DNA of 64,000 bases, taken from Flavobacteriaceae bacterium NBU2973. GTDB taxonomy: Bacteria; Bacteroidota; Bacteroidia; Flavobacteriales; Flavobacteriaceae. Below, one piece after another: positions 37,701 through 45,161 of this stretch (positions are counted from its first letter, which is position 1; every line of letters starts with the position of its first letter). The position numbers were made by a program, and so were the translations under genes. The notes below the pieces were generated by a model, which was not told where the DNA came from, ran no database searches, and worked only from the letters and a program-made list of their open reading frames with translations. The stretch spans positions 1 to 64,000 of the forward strand of contig JAOEIQ010000004.1 in NCBI GenBank assembly GCA_026162565.1. The letters are read 5' to 3'.

Positions 37701-38943
37701 AATACGATAAATTAGCATCTGGATTTGTTGAACTGCCTGATCCATCTAAAGTAACTTCTAATATTGTACATGTTAGCTCAGCATCTGCTCCTGCATCTGC
37801 TTCTATACTAATTACTGTAGCATCAACTTGACAGAACACTTCTCCTTCATCAGCAGTAACAGTTACTTTAACAATGTAATTACCTCCAGTTGTACCAGAG
37901 TTTACTGTTACTGACGTATCTGAATTGGTTGGTATAGGATCGAACGTTGCTGTTGATCCATTACTTAATATCAATTCCCAATTTAAGACTGGATTGGTAG
38001 CACCTTCAACTGCAACAGTATAAATATTTTCTTCTTGAGGACAAACTAAATCTGCACCTGTTACTTCACAATCTGGCGGAGCAGCGACAGCATCTGCAGA
38101 TAAAGATCTATCTTGATTTCCTAAATTATTGAGATTCCAATCTATTAATCTCATGTGGTAAGGAGATCCTGAAATTCCACCAGCAGATAAAGGCACTCCA
38201 TTTATATCTGAACCCCAATCATGTCTACTACCTATATGTCCACCCCAAGCTAATAATACCTCACCTCCATCTGAATCTGTGGTAAATGTTACTGTAATAG
38301 CCTGTGGTTCATTTGATTGAGATAAATCAGCTAAAGGTCCATAAGAAATCCCTGTAATAGTTCCTCCCCACATTGTCATTTGCTTTTCAGCAGCTCCAAG
38401 ATTATTAAAACTATCTTCCGGTTGATTAGGTACTGGAGATGTAACATAATCTGGAAAAAGTGGAATAGTAAAATTCATAAATCCTAAATTCTCCATAAAT
38501 GATGTTCCAATTGTTGGATCAATCTCTTCCGCAGTATGACCATATGATAATACATGAGGTTCTATTCTATCATAGCTTGTTAAATAATCTATAGCGTGTC
38601 TTCCACTATGCTTAACATCATATTCTAATGTTAAATTAACAACCGTATTCGCTGGCATATTTGTCATTATAGTTCTGTAAGCAGCTGACATACCCTCTGA
38701 ATAATGCGAATTTTGCGAACCTAAATTTCCATTTACCCATTGCCCTGGGTCATTAGGTGAAGCAGCTGATCCATTTCGTAATTGATCTAGATTAGCAGCT
38801 GGTTGTTGCGCAAAAGCATAAACACTAAAAACTAGAAAAGTCAAAAACAACAGCATCTGTTTTTTGACTCTAGAATTTAAAATTGATGTTACAAAAGTAT
38901 TACAACAAGGTTGACTTTTGTTAATAGCAGTAGAAGTATTCAT
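34714..38943 (-). CDS. Giant T9SS-secreted multidomain surface protein
   Basis: 1409 residues. The signal peptide sits unusually far in (hydrophobic LLFLTFLVFSVYAFA at about 31-45, after an N-region with RVKKQ); an internal start at Met30 is possible. Order: N-terminal domain (about 50-290), PKD/Ig-like domains including two identical 83-residue repeats, LPEV..IDPLCI-type Ig-like repeats, an insert resembling a lamin-tail domain (GGLPKGVELYVLHD, SFIYVASESTGF, WAYRNASTGPDG; about 695-850), SprB-like repeats, and a C-terminal type A sorting domain (VYPNPIKNKMTIKF to VKIITDSGTEIKRVIL). Secreted by the type IX system and attached to the surface; probably adhesion. Many cysteines. Confidence 0.94.
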   Translation of the reverse strand: MNTSTAINKSQPCCNTFVTSILNSRVKKQMLLFLTFLVFSVYAFAQQPAANLDQLRNGSAASPNDPGQWVNGNLGSQNSHYSEGMSAAYRTIMTNMPANTVVNLTLEYDVKHSGRHAIDYLTSYDRIEPHVLSYGHTAEEIDPTIGTSFMENLGFMNFTIPLFPDYVTSPVPNQPEDSFNNLGAAEKQMTMWGGTITGISYGPLADLSQSNEPQAITVTFTTDSDGGEVLLAWGGHIGSRHDWGSDINGVPLSAGGISGSPYHMRLIDWNLNNLGNQDRSLSADAVAAPPDCEVTGADLVCPQEENIYTVAVEGATNPVLNWELILSNGSTATFDPIPTNSDTSVTVNSGTTGGNYIVKVTVTADEGEVFCQVDATVISIEADAGADAELTCTILEVTLDGSGSSTNPDANLSYSWSGPGGFTADTEDITVSAVGTYTLTVTDLDNGCFATDSAEVSADENAPTADAGADAELTCTILEVTLDGSGSSTNPDANLSYSWSGPGGFTADTEDITVSAVGTYTLTVTDLDNGCFATDSAEVTEDINKPEVSLDEVGPFCIDDDSVQLQGSPLGGVWSGDVSPEGVFNPANGSGTFTVTYTFVNEDGNGCEESATISIVVNPLPEVFIDTIDPLCIDADAVQLVGSPAGGTWSGTGVDENGLFDPSVAGAGDTVITYSYTDNGGGEQDCNSLVLTAVFDGDLSGGLPKGVELYVLHDIANLSIYGLGSANNGGGTDGQEFTFPEVSATAGSFIYVASESTGFNSWFGFDPDYTTGAMGINGDDAIELFKNGVVIDTYGDPNVNGDGEVWDYTDSWAYRNASTGPDGETFVSGNWTILGLGGLDGETGTNAQASNPIPVGTYFNSVNTCASEGTGCSNSAEITISVEPLPDVSIEEVDVLCINDDAYQLVGSPDFGTWSGIGVDENGLFDPGVGSQTITYTYIDDLGCENSATVDITVSELPTIEAADPVCNDPSEFGFYSVEVTVNEGTVSSAYTTTDQGGNVWLISDIPNGTNATITVTNQFDCESSIEVQAPDCICIELEVSYTDVTCFGENDGTITAIASPGATITVNGLPYDENALYEPGEYTITAFYEGNDNSDCLISEVIEIIEPEFVDFDVTSTDVTALGLDDGTITVTNLSEGATYTIQSIDDPLGPDLSMQEFFAAGQYIVTATVLNNESSETLNNRSKGNADQNRVVNPCIKQVLVTISEPEMLVDILYDFVPEDLRCRATNDTYMYCATTGTSGDIVSFSWNLDSESDGWEIIGSSNEDIVSFKPGRGQATFTVSVIDEFGNIAENSSQITSNCNRPNDIDPNITILNVNITTNRPRNRSTVYPNPIKNKMTIKFDNTVTSDVKIEVSNQLGKVIRTKQYDKSRRGISNLEFDFSGLPNQMYYVKIITDSGTEIKRVILNR
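37328..37800 (-). repeat. Perfect 249-bp-period tandem repeat (83 residues per unit)
   Basis: 37328-37551 is identical to 37577-37800 (224 nt) with a period of 249 nt, an exact multiple of three. It encodes two copies of a PKD-like domain beginning ADAGADAELTCTILEVTL. Complete DNA identity, synonymous sites included, points to a very recent duplication or gene conversion. Confidence 0.95.
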
Positions 38944-39172
38944 AATGATTTGATTTAAATATTAAACCAAACATTAGAAGGTAATATTTTGTAGTTTGAG
39001 GTTGACTTATTGCTATTAATCAACCTAAATCGCTATTAACCAAGAAAAATACCTCGAAATAAGGTATTAGTGTAGGGAATAAGTGAATTTAGAAAAATTC
39101 TAGTTACTGACAACTGATTTTAGCCCAAAAAAATAAAAAAAAGTTGAATTGTAATTATCAGAAAGTAAATTC

Positions 39173-40054
39173 TTACTTTCTAAACTTATTTTCTCTTGCT
39201 AACAAGGTGTTTTTTAACAACATAGCAATGGTCATTGGACCTACTCCTCCTGGAACTGGAGTAATATAACTAGCCTTTTTAGATACATTCTCAAAATCAA
39301 CGTCGCCAGTTATATAGTATCCTTTTGTTTTTGTTTCATCTGGAACACGAGTAATACCAACATCTATAATAACTACATCATCTTTTACCATTTCAGCTTT
39401 TAAAAATCCTGGTACACCTAATGCACTGATTATAATGTCTGCTTGAGACGTAATTTGATTGATGTTTTTTGTTTGGCTATGTGTAAGAGTTACTGTTGAA
39501 TTACCAGGAAAACCTTTTCGTCCCATTAATATACTCATAGGTCTACCAACAATATGGCTTCTGCCAATAACTACAGTATGCTTTCCTCTTGTTTCTACTC
39601 CATAACGCTCTAACAATTCTAAAATACCAAATGGTGTAGCTGGAATAAATGTAGACATATCTAATGCCATTTTACCAAAATTAGTTGGGTGGAAACCATC
39701 AACATCTTTATCTGGATTTACAGCCATTAATACTCTTTGAGTATCTATTTGTTTTGGTAATGGTAATTGAATTATAAAACCATCGATATCATCATTATCA
39801 TTTAGCTCATGAATTTTATCTAACAATTCAACTTCACTTGTTGTATTAGACATACGTACCATAGTTGATTCAAACCCTACACGCTCACAGGCTCTCACTT
39901 TACTTCCAACATATGTTAAACTAGCTCCATCATTACCGACTATAACTGCAGCTAAATGAGGCACTTTTTCGCCATTAGCTTTCATTTTTTTTACCTCTTC
40001 GGTAATTTCATCTTTAATATCGTTGCTAATTTTTTTTCCGTCTAATAGTACCAT
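39173..40054 (-). CDS. folD: Bifunctional methylene-THF dehydrogenase/cyclohydrolase
   Basis: Interconverts 5,10-methylene-THF and 10-formyl-THF in one-carbon metabolism. 293 residues. Signatures: LTYVGSKVRACERVG with the catalytic Lys, IIQLPLPKQID, NPDKDVDGFHPTNFG, PATPFGILELLERY, the Rossmann VVIGRSHIVGRPMSILM, and the C-terminal TPVPGGVGPMTIAML. Cytoplasmic. Downstream of ffh on the same strand with a 49-nt gap holding the ffh terminator. Confidence 0.97.
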   Translation of the reverse strand: MVLLDGKKISNDIKDEITEEVKKMKANGEKVPHLAAVIVGNDGASLTYVGSKVRACERVGFESTMVRMSNTTSEVELLDKIHELNDNDDIDGFIIQLPLPKQIDTQRVLMAVNPDKDVDGFHPTNFGKMALDMSTFIPATPFGILELLERYGVETRGKHTVVIGRSHIVGRPMSILMGRKGFPGNSTVTLTHSQTKNINQITSQADIIISALGVPGFLKAEMVKDDVVIIDVGITRVPDETKTKGYYITGDVDFENVSKKASYITPVPGGVGPMTIAMLLKNTLLARENKFRK

Positions 40055-40090
40055 GTTAATTGTGTTATTTTAGTTGTGTTGTTTATAAAT

Positions 40091-40118
40091 AAAAAAACAT
40101 GAGTTACCTCATGTTTTT
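40091..40118 (-). terminator. ffh terminator overlapping its stop codon
   Basis: AAAAACATGAG, TTAC loop, CTCATGTTTTT. The loop holds the TAA stop (40104-40106) and the upstream arm of the stem is made of the last ffh codons; a T-run follows on the minus strand. Confidence 0.75.
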
Positions 40119-41432
40119 CATAGCTTGCATCATACGTTTTCCGCCTCCACCTTGCATCATCTTCATCATTTTGCTCATCTGATTAAATTGTTTTAAAAGC
40201 TGATTTACTTCTTGAACAGATGTTCCAGATCCTTTTCCAATTCTTTTTTTACGACTGGCATCTATAATTGATGGATTGGACCTTTCTTTTGGTGTCATGG
40301 AGTGAATTATTGCTTCAATACCTTTAAAAGCATCATCATCAATATCTACATTCTTCATCATTTTTCCAGCTCCAGGTATCATTCCTATCAAATCCTTCAT
40401 ATTACCCATTTTCTTTATTTGCTGGATTTGTTTTAAGAAATCATCAAAACCAAATTGGTTTTTGGCAATTTTTTTTTGGAGTTTTCGTGCTTCTTCTTCA
40501 TCAAATTGCTCTTGAGCGCGCTCAACAAGTGAGACAACATCTCCCATTCCCAAAATACGGTCTGCCATACGAGATGGATAGAACACATCAATGGCTTCCA
40601 TTTTCTCTCCTGTACCAATAAACTTAATCGGTTTATTGACTACAGATTTAATGGAGATTGCTGCTCCACCTCTGGTATCACCATCTAATTTTGTTAGTAT
40701 AACGCCATCAAAATTTAAAACATCGTTAAATGCTTTGGCTGTATTTACAGCATCTTGACCTGTCATGGAATCTACTACAAACAATGTTTCTTGAGGTTGA
40801 ATCGCCGTGTGGATATTTGATATTTCGGTCATCATAGCTTCGTCTACAGCTAATCGACCAGCAGTATCAATAATAACAATATTGTGACCATTGGCTTTTG
40901 CATGAGCAATACCTGCTTGAGCAATAGCAACTGGATCTTGATTTCCTTTATCACTATAAACATCTACTTTAATTTGATCTCCAACAACGTGTAATTGATC
41001 AACAGCGGCAGGACGATACACATCACAAGCTACTAGCAAAGGCTTTTTAGTTTTCTTTTTCTTTAAATAATTAGCTAGTTTACCAGAAAATGTTGTTTTA
41101 CCAGAACCTTGTAATCCTGACATTAAAATAACACTTGGTGTTCCTGATAAATTAATTCCTTCGGCATCACCTCCCATTAATTCGGTTAATTCGTCTTTTA
41201 CAATTTTAACCATTAATTGCCCTGGTTGTAATGTTGTTAATACATTTTGACCAAGTGCTTTTTCTTTAACTCTATTAGTAAACTCTTTCGCAATTTTAAA
41301 GTTGACATCTGCATCTAACAGTGCACGACGAACTTCTTTTAAGGTTTCTGCAACATTAACTTCTGTAATACTCCCATGACCTTTTAATACATGAAGCGCC
41401 TTATCTAACTTATCACTTAAATTATTAAACAT
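40104..41432 (-). CDS. ffh: Signal recognition particle protein Ffh
   Basis: GTPase of the SRP that targets nascent membrane proteins with FtsY. 442 residues. N domain (MFNNLSDKLDKALHVLKG), G domain with P-loop GLQGSGKTTFSGKLA (about 107-121), VACDVYRPAAVDQL, DTAGRLAVDE, TKLDGDTRGGAA. The M domain ends in a Met-rich tail (MSKMMKMMQGGGGKRMMQ) for signal-sequence binding. The SRP RNA gene is not in this window as far as I can see. Confidence 0.98.
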   Translation of the reverse strand: MFNNLSDKLDKALHVLKGHGSITEVNVAETLKEVRRALLDADVNFKIAKEFTNRVKEKALGQNVLTTLQPGQLMVKIVKDELTELMGGDAEGINLSGTPSVILMSGLQGSGKTTFSGKLANYLKKKKTKKPLLVACDVYRPAAVDQLHVVGDQIKVDVYSDKGNQDPVAIAQAGIAHAKANGHNIVIIDTAGRLAVDEAMMTEISNIHTAIQPQETLFVVDSMTGQDAVNTAKAFNDVLNFDGVILTKLDGDTRGGAAISIKSVVNKPIKFIGTGEKMEAIDVFYPSRMADRILGMGDVVSLVERAQEQFDEEEARKLQKKIAKNQFGFDDFLKQIQQIKKMGNMKDLIGMIPGAGKMMKNVDIDDDAFKGIEAIIHSMTPKERSNPSIIDASRKKRIGKGSGTSVQEVNQLLKQFNQMSKMMKMMQGGGGKRMMQAMKNMR

Positions 41433-41458
41433 ACTGTTTATTCATTTTTAAAGAAATG

Positions 41459-41466
41459 CAAATTTA
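41459..41466 (-). promoter_or_regulatory. ffh promoter -7 element TAAATTTG
   Basis: TAnnTTTG match on the minus strand about 27 nt before the ffh ATG. Confidence 0.5.
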
Positions 41467-41512
41467 ATAATTTGAGGCGGATTTAAGAAGTGCTTATTTA
41501 TAAAAGTTGGCA

Positions 41513-41549
41513 TAAAAAAAGAGCTATTAAAATAACAGCTCCTCTTTCC
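41513..41549 (-). terminator. Terminator of the acidic lipoprotein gene
   Basis: Stem GAGCT..TT / AA..AGCTC (41521-41541) followed by seven T on the minus strand, about 30 nt after the stop at 41580. Confidence 0.75.
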
Positions 41550-41579
41550 TAAAAACTAACTAAAAAACTAATAATTATT

Positions 41580-43631
41580 TTATTCGCAATTTCTTTCGAT
41601 AAGCATATTATCATCACCTTTCTGCAGATGTAATACCTCTTCTGAGCATTCAACTATTAACCAATTACCTGTTATAACTTGAATATTTGCTCCATTAACA
41701 TTACTGAACTCTAACCACACACCATCATCTGTTTCTGAAGTTGACCACGAAGCATCAATTGTTTCTGAATCTGTATAAATAACTAGGACTCCTGAATTAG
41801 GTTCAAAATCCATATTATAGATTATTAAATCATTGCTTCCATTTAAGTTAACAACATTCCAGATACACTCAACTAAGTAAGCATCTACATCTGCTTCAGA
41901 GCAACTTTCATCTGAACAATCTTCAGCATAAATATATAAAGGAAAAACCTCAAAATCTTCTCCAATTTCTACTCTAACATATATAGTTTGAGGGTTTGCT
42001 ATATTTGTATAAGCTTCTGGTGAAGCAATGGCATTAACTGCATTGTCTGCATCAGAAATTGTTTCATGATAGGTTATAACATCTGCTTCTGGATTACAAT
42101 TAGCGTAAGCTGTTGTTAGATCGAAAGTTTCTATACTATCGTTATTGTCATCACAGACTACAATTTCTGCTTCAAAGCTTGAAAAGCATTCAAACGGATT
42201 AGAATCGTCTTCACAATCTTGTTCTAAAATTAAAATATCTTCTCCTCTAACTAATTCGAATCTATCATCATCACATTCAACAATTTGCCAAGTACCTGTT
42301 AGGCCTTCAAAGTCTATTTCTACATATAACTCTAAAGTGTTTTCTCCTTCTGAAACTGACCAATTACCTTCTGCGATGACATTATTTTCTTGATAAACAT
42401 ATAGATTAAAACCTTCGGTGAAATCAAATTCTAAATTCTCAAAAAAGTCATCGTTTAATTCTGCATACCAAACACAATCTTTTAGGTTAAGTTCTACTGT
42501 TTCCTCGTTACAATCTACTTCATTGTCATCACATTCACTATATAATTCCATAATGAAATTATCATTATCTGCTTCCTTAACAAACTCCAGTTCTATGTTT
42601 TCATCATCTTCATCACATTCTTCTAGTAACCATTCGCCATTAGCAATAGCAAAGGTTTCTAATCCTTCAATTACTAGAACATACCCTAAATCGGTTTCTT
42701 GAATTTCCCAGCTTCCAGCCTCTGTAACAGTCGGTTCTCCAGTAGCAATTAATTCTCCAGATTCATCAAAATCAAGATATAACTCTTCAGATACTGTTTC
42801 ATTTTGGTTGTATATTTCAGCAACAATTCCACAATCCATTAGGTACCATTCAAGTTCTTCTAAACTTACATCGCATTCATCTTCGTCTTCACAATCATCT
42901 TCTGCGGCGATTATGGCATCTTCCAATTCTTGGTTATTATTAACTTCTATTGTTTCGCCATTAGCATAAATAAGTGTTACAGGAAAATTAAGACTTGCTA
43001 AAACAACACCATTTTCGTCATCTTCTAAACTTTCTAAAAACTCATAAAGCTCTTCATCGTCATCTACTGTAATGGTATCAATAACCTGAAAGTCTGTGTT
43101 ATATATTGAAAAAGAAATTGGATACTGAAAATCTACACACTCAATAATATCATCGTCATCATCAAAACAGGCATCAACAAACTCCTCAAATTGTTCTTCA
43201 TTTTCAATAACAACCTCTTCAAAGTCATTAAATGTAATTGTTATAGGAAACAAAAACTCTAAAATATCGTCGTCGTCTAGCTCATCTAAAATATCTTCAA
43301 GCAATTCTAAATCATCAAGAGTATTAATAGTAAACGTGATATCGCCAGCAGTAATGGTTACAGGTAAATTAACTGAAAAACAATCTGCTCCATCTAAAAT
43401 ATCGTCTATTGAACCATCATTACTAGAAGTAGCAGACATTAGATTTGCTAAAGAAGAGTTTGGGGCAATAACCTCTTCTTGATTGTTTTGGGTTTCTTGT
43501 ATTGGATCTTCATTACAAGAGAAAAGGGCAAAAAGGACAAAAAGGTGGATTAAAAAAATTTGTTTAATTGTAGGTTTAATTGTAGGTTTCATTGCAAAAT
43601 TTTTATCGTTCATAAGTAAAACAACTTTCAT
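41580..43631 (-). CDS. Extremely acidic repeat lipoprotein divergent from an ECF/FecR/TonB module
   Basis: 683 residues. Lipobox FALFSC (Cys about 39); Met1, Met7 or Met14 could be the start, and Met1 has a GGAG 7 nt upstream. Residues about 80-275 hold four repeats of about 45 residues: a (L/F/Y)P(V/I)(T/S) strand, a second strand, then an E/D-rich helix (DDDDILEFLFPITITF, ENEEQFEEFVDACFDDDDD). From about 275 come three lipocalin-like repeats with GSWEI/GNWSV/ASWST and (A/I/V)xGxWxxxEC motifs; a YHE..NPQTIYVRVE module sits between the second and third. Many paired cysteines. No known family; calcium or metal binding is plausible from the composition but unproven. Position opposite a cell-surface signalling operon suggests shared regulation. 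Confidence 0.85.
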   Translation of the reverse strand: MKVVLLMNDKNFAMKPTIKPTIKQIFLIHLFVLFALFSCNEDPIQETQNNQEEVIAPNSSLANLMSATSSNDGSIDDILDGADCFSVNLPVTITAGDITFTINTLDDLELLEDILDELDDDDILEFLFPITITFNDFEEVVIENEEQFEEFVDACFDDDDDIIECVDFQYPISFSIYNTDFQVIDTITVDDDEELYEFLESLEDDENGVVLASLNFPVTLIYANGETIEVNNNQELEDAIIAAEDDCEDEDECDVSLEELEWYLMDCGIVAEIYNQNETVSEELYLDFDESGELIATGEPTVTEAGSWEIQETDLGYVLVIEGLETFAIANGEWLLEECDEDDENIELEFVKEADNDNFIMELYSECDDNEVDCNEETVELNLKDCVWYAELNDDFFENLEFDFTEGFNLYVYQENNVIAEGNWSVSEGENTLELYVEIDFEGLTGTWQIVECDDDRFELVRGEDILILEQDCEDDSNPFECFSSFEAEIVVCDDNNDSIETFDLTTAYANCNPEADVITYHETISDADNAVNAIASPEAYTNIANPQTIYVRVEIGEDFEVFPLYIYAEDCSDESCSEADVDAYLVECIWNVVNLNGSNDLIIYNMDFEPNSGVLVIYTDSETIDASWSTSETDDGVWLEFSNVNGANIQVITGNWLIVECSEEVLHLQKGDDNMLIERNCE

Positions 43632-43691
43632 TTAAAAACTCCTACCACAAAAATTCTTTTTTTACATTTACCAAAACTAATCGATTATTAA

Positions 43692-44207
43692 ATGCCCAAA
43701 AATTTAAAAAATCATGTTTGTGAAGAAGCACTATTTTCTTCATTATTTAATAAGCATTCTAAAAACTTACATGATTTTCTGTATTATAAATTTGGTAGTT
43801 CTCTCAACCCAAAAGATAAAGTGCAGGATGCTTTTATAAAATTATGGGAAAATTGCTCTAATGTATCTCCTGAAAAAGCAAAATCATTTTTATTTACCGT
43901 TGCAAATAATATGATGCTCAATGAAGTAAAACATCAAAAAGTAGTTTTAGGTTTTCAGAAAATAAAACCTAAAAATTACACTTCTGAAACTCCTGAATTC
44001 ATAATGGAGGAAAATGAATACTTTAATAAATTACAAAAAGGTCTAGCCAATTTAAGTGAGGCTCAACGTACTGCATTTTTACTTAATAGAATAGAGGGCA
44101 AAAAACATAAAGAAATTGCAGACATGTTAGATATAAGTACCAAAGCAGTTGAAAAACGAATTTATGGTGCCTTAAAAAAATTGCGAGAAACTATAAAAGA
44201 ACTTTAG
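43692..44207 (+). CDS. ECF-type RNA polymerase sigma factor
   Basis: 171 residues. Region 2: LFNKHSKNLHDFLYYKFGSS, VQDAFIKLWENC and FLFTVANNMMLNEVKHQ. Region 4: LSEAQRTAFLLNRIEGKKHKEIADMLDISTKAVEKRIYGALKKLRE, a complete HTH. It belongs to the FecI-like group found next to FecR/TonB receptors in Bacteroidota. A FecR gene follows 48 nt downstream. The divergent acidic lipoprotein gene starts 60 nt upstream, so the two share a control region. Confidence 0.95.
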   Translation: MPKNLKNHVCEEALFSSLFNKHSKNLHDFLYYKFGSSLNPKDKVQDAFIKLWENCSNVSPEKAKSFLFTVANNMMLNEVKHQKVVLGFQKIKPKNYTSETPEFIMEENEYFNKLQKGLANLSEAQRTAFLLNRIEGKKHKEIADMLDISTKAVEKRIYGALKKLRETIKEL

Positions 44208-44255
44208 AGTTTAAGGTAGGAATTATTAAAAGGTAATTGTTATATAATTGAATCA

Positions 44256-45161
44256 ATGAAAATGACACGAGAAGAACTAATACTAAAATGGTTAGATAAT
44301 GATTTGTCTCCTCAAGAGTTTGAGGCCTTCAAAGCTCTTGAAGATTATGACGAACTCATTAAACTATCCAATAGTTTAAAAGAATTTAAAGCTCCAGAAT
44401 ACAATACTTCTGAAGAGCTAGAGATGGTATTATCTAAAACAAGGTCTTATTCCAAAACCTCAAACAATTGGTTAAAACCTCTACTAAAAGTTGCGGCTGT
44501 TTTGGCAATATGTTTCAGTGCATATTACTATACAACAACTCTTGACACCATTATAGAAACCCTTGCCTCTGAAAAAACAAATATCGAACTTCCAGATAAT
44601 TCTTTAGTAAATATAAATGCCCTTTCAAGTATTGTCTACAATAAGAAAAAATGGTCTAACTCCAGAGATTTAAAACTTAATGGTGAAGCTTATTTTAAAG
44701 TAGAAAAGGGAAGTTCATTTACTGTTAAAACTGACCACGGAAAAGTAACAGTTCTTGGTACAGAATTCAATGTAAAACAAAGAGAGAATTTATTTGAAGT
44801 TGTTTGTTATGAAGGATCTGTAAGAGTAGATTACAAGTCTAAATCTAAAATATTAAAACCAGGTGATAACTTTTTAATTCTTGATGGGAAATATATTGCT
44901 ACAGAAAAAGAATCTACCATTAATCCTACTTGGATTACTAACGAAAGTTATTTTAAAAGTCTGCCTTTTAAATTTGTATTAAATGAATTTGAAAGGCAGT
45001 ACAACCTGATTATCAATTCTGAAGACATAGATGATTCGGTTTTATTTACCGGAAACTTTACTCATGATAATTTAGAACAAGCATTAAAAGCTATTACCAT
45101 ACCTTTAAATTTAACATACAACATACAATCTAACCAAATTGTATTAATACCACGTGATTAA
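44256..45161 (+). CDS. FecR-type anti-sigma factor
   Basis: 301 residues. The cytoplasmic N-terminus (about 1-75, EELILKWLDNDLSPQEFEAF) would bind the sigma factor. One membrane helix at about 78-92 (LLKVAAVLAICFSAYYY) leads to the periplasmic FecR domain (about 105-205): ELPDNSLVNINALSSIVYN, LNGEAYFKV, KVTVLGTEFNVKQ, VCYEGSVRVDY. The C-terminal DUF4974-like domain (KSLPFKFVLNEFERQYNLII) should contact the receptor signalling domain. It overlaps the receptor gene by 8 nt. Confidence 0.95.
   Translation: MKMTREELILKWLDNDLSPQEFEAFKALEDYDELIKLSNSLKEFKAPEYNTSEELEMVLSKTRSYSKTSNNWLKPLLKVAAVLAICFSAYYYTTTLDTIIETLASEKTNIELPDNSLVNINALSSIVYNKKKWSNSRDLKLNGEAYFKVEKGSSFTVKTDHGKVTVLGTEFNVKQRENLFEVVCYEGSVRVDYKSKSKILKPGDNFLILDGKYIATEKESTINPTWITNESYFKSLPFKFVLNEFERQYNLIINSEDIDDSVLFTGNFTHDNLEQALKAITIPLNLTYNIQSNQIVLIPRD

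Noticed and set aside
37328-37800. Possible CRISPR-like direct repeats
   Set aside because: Only two 224-nt copies with period 249 inside a coding frame; this is a domain duplication.
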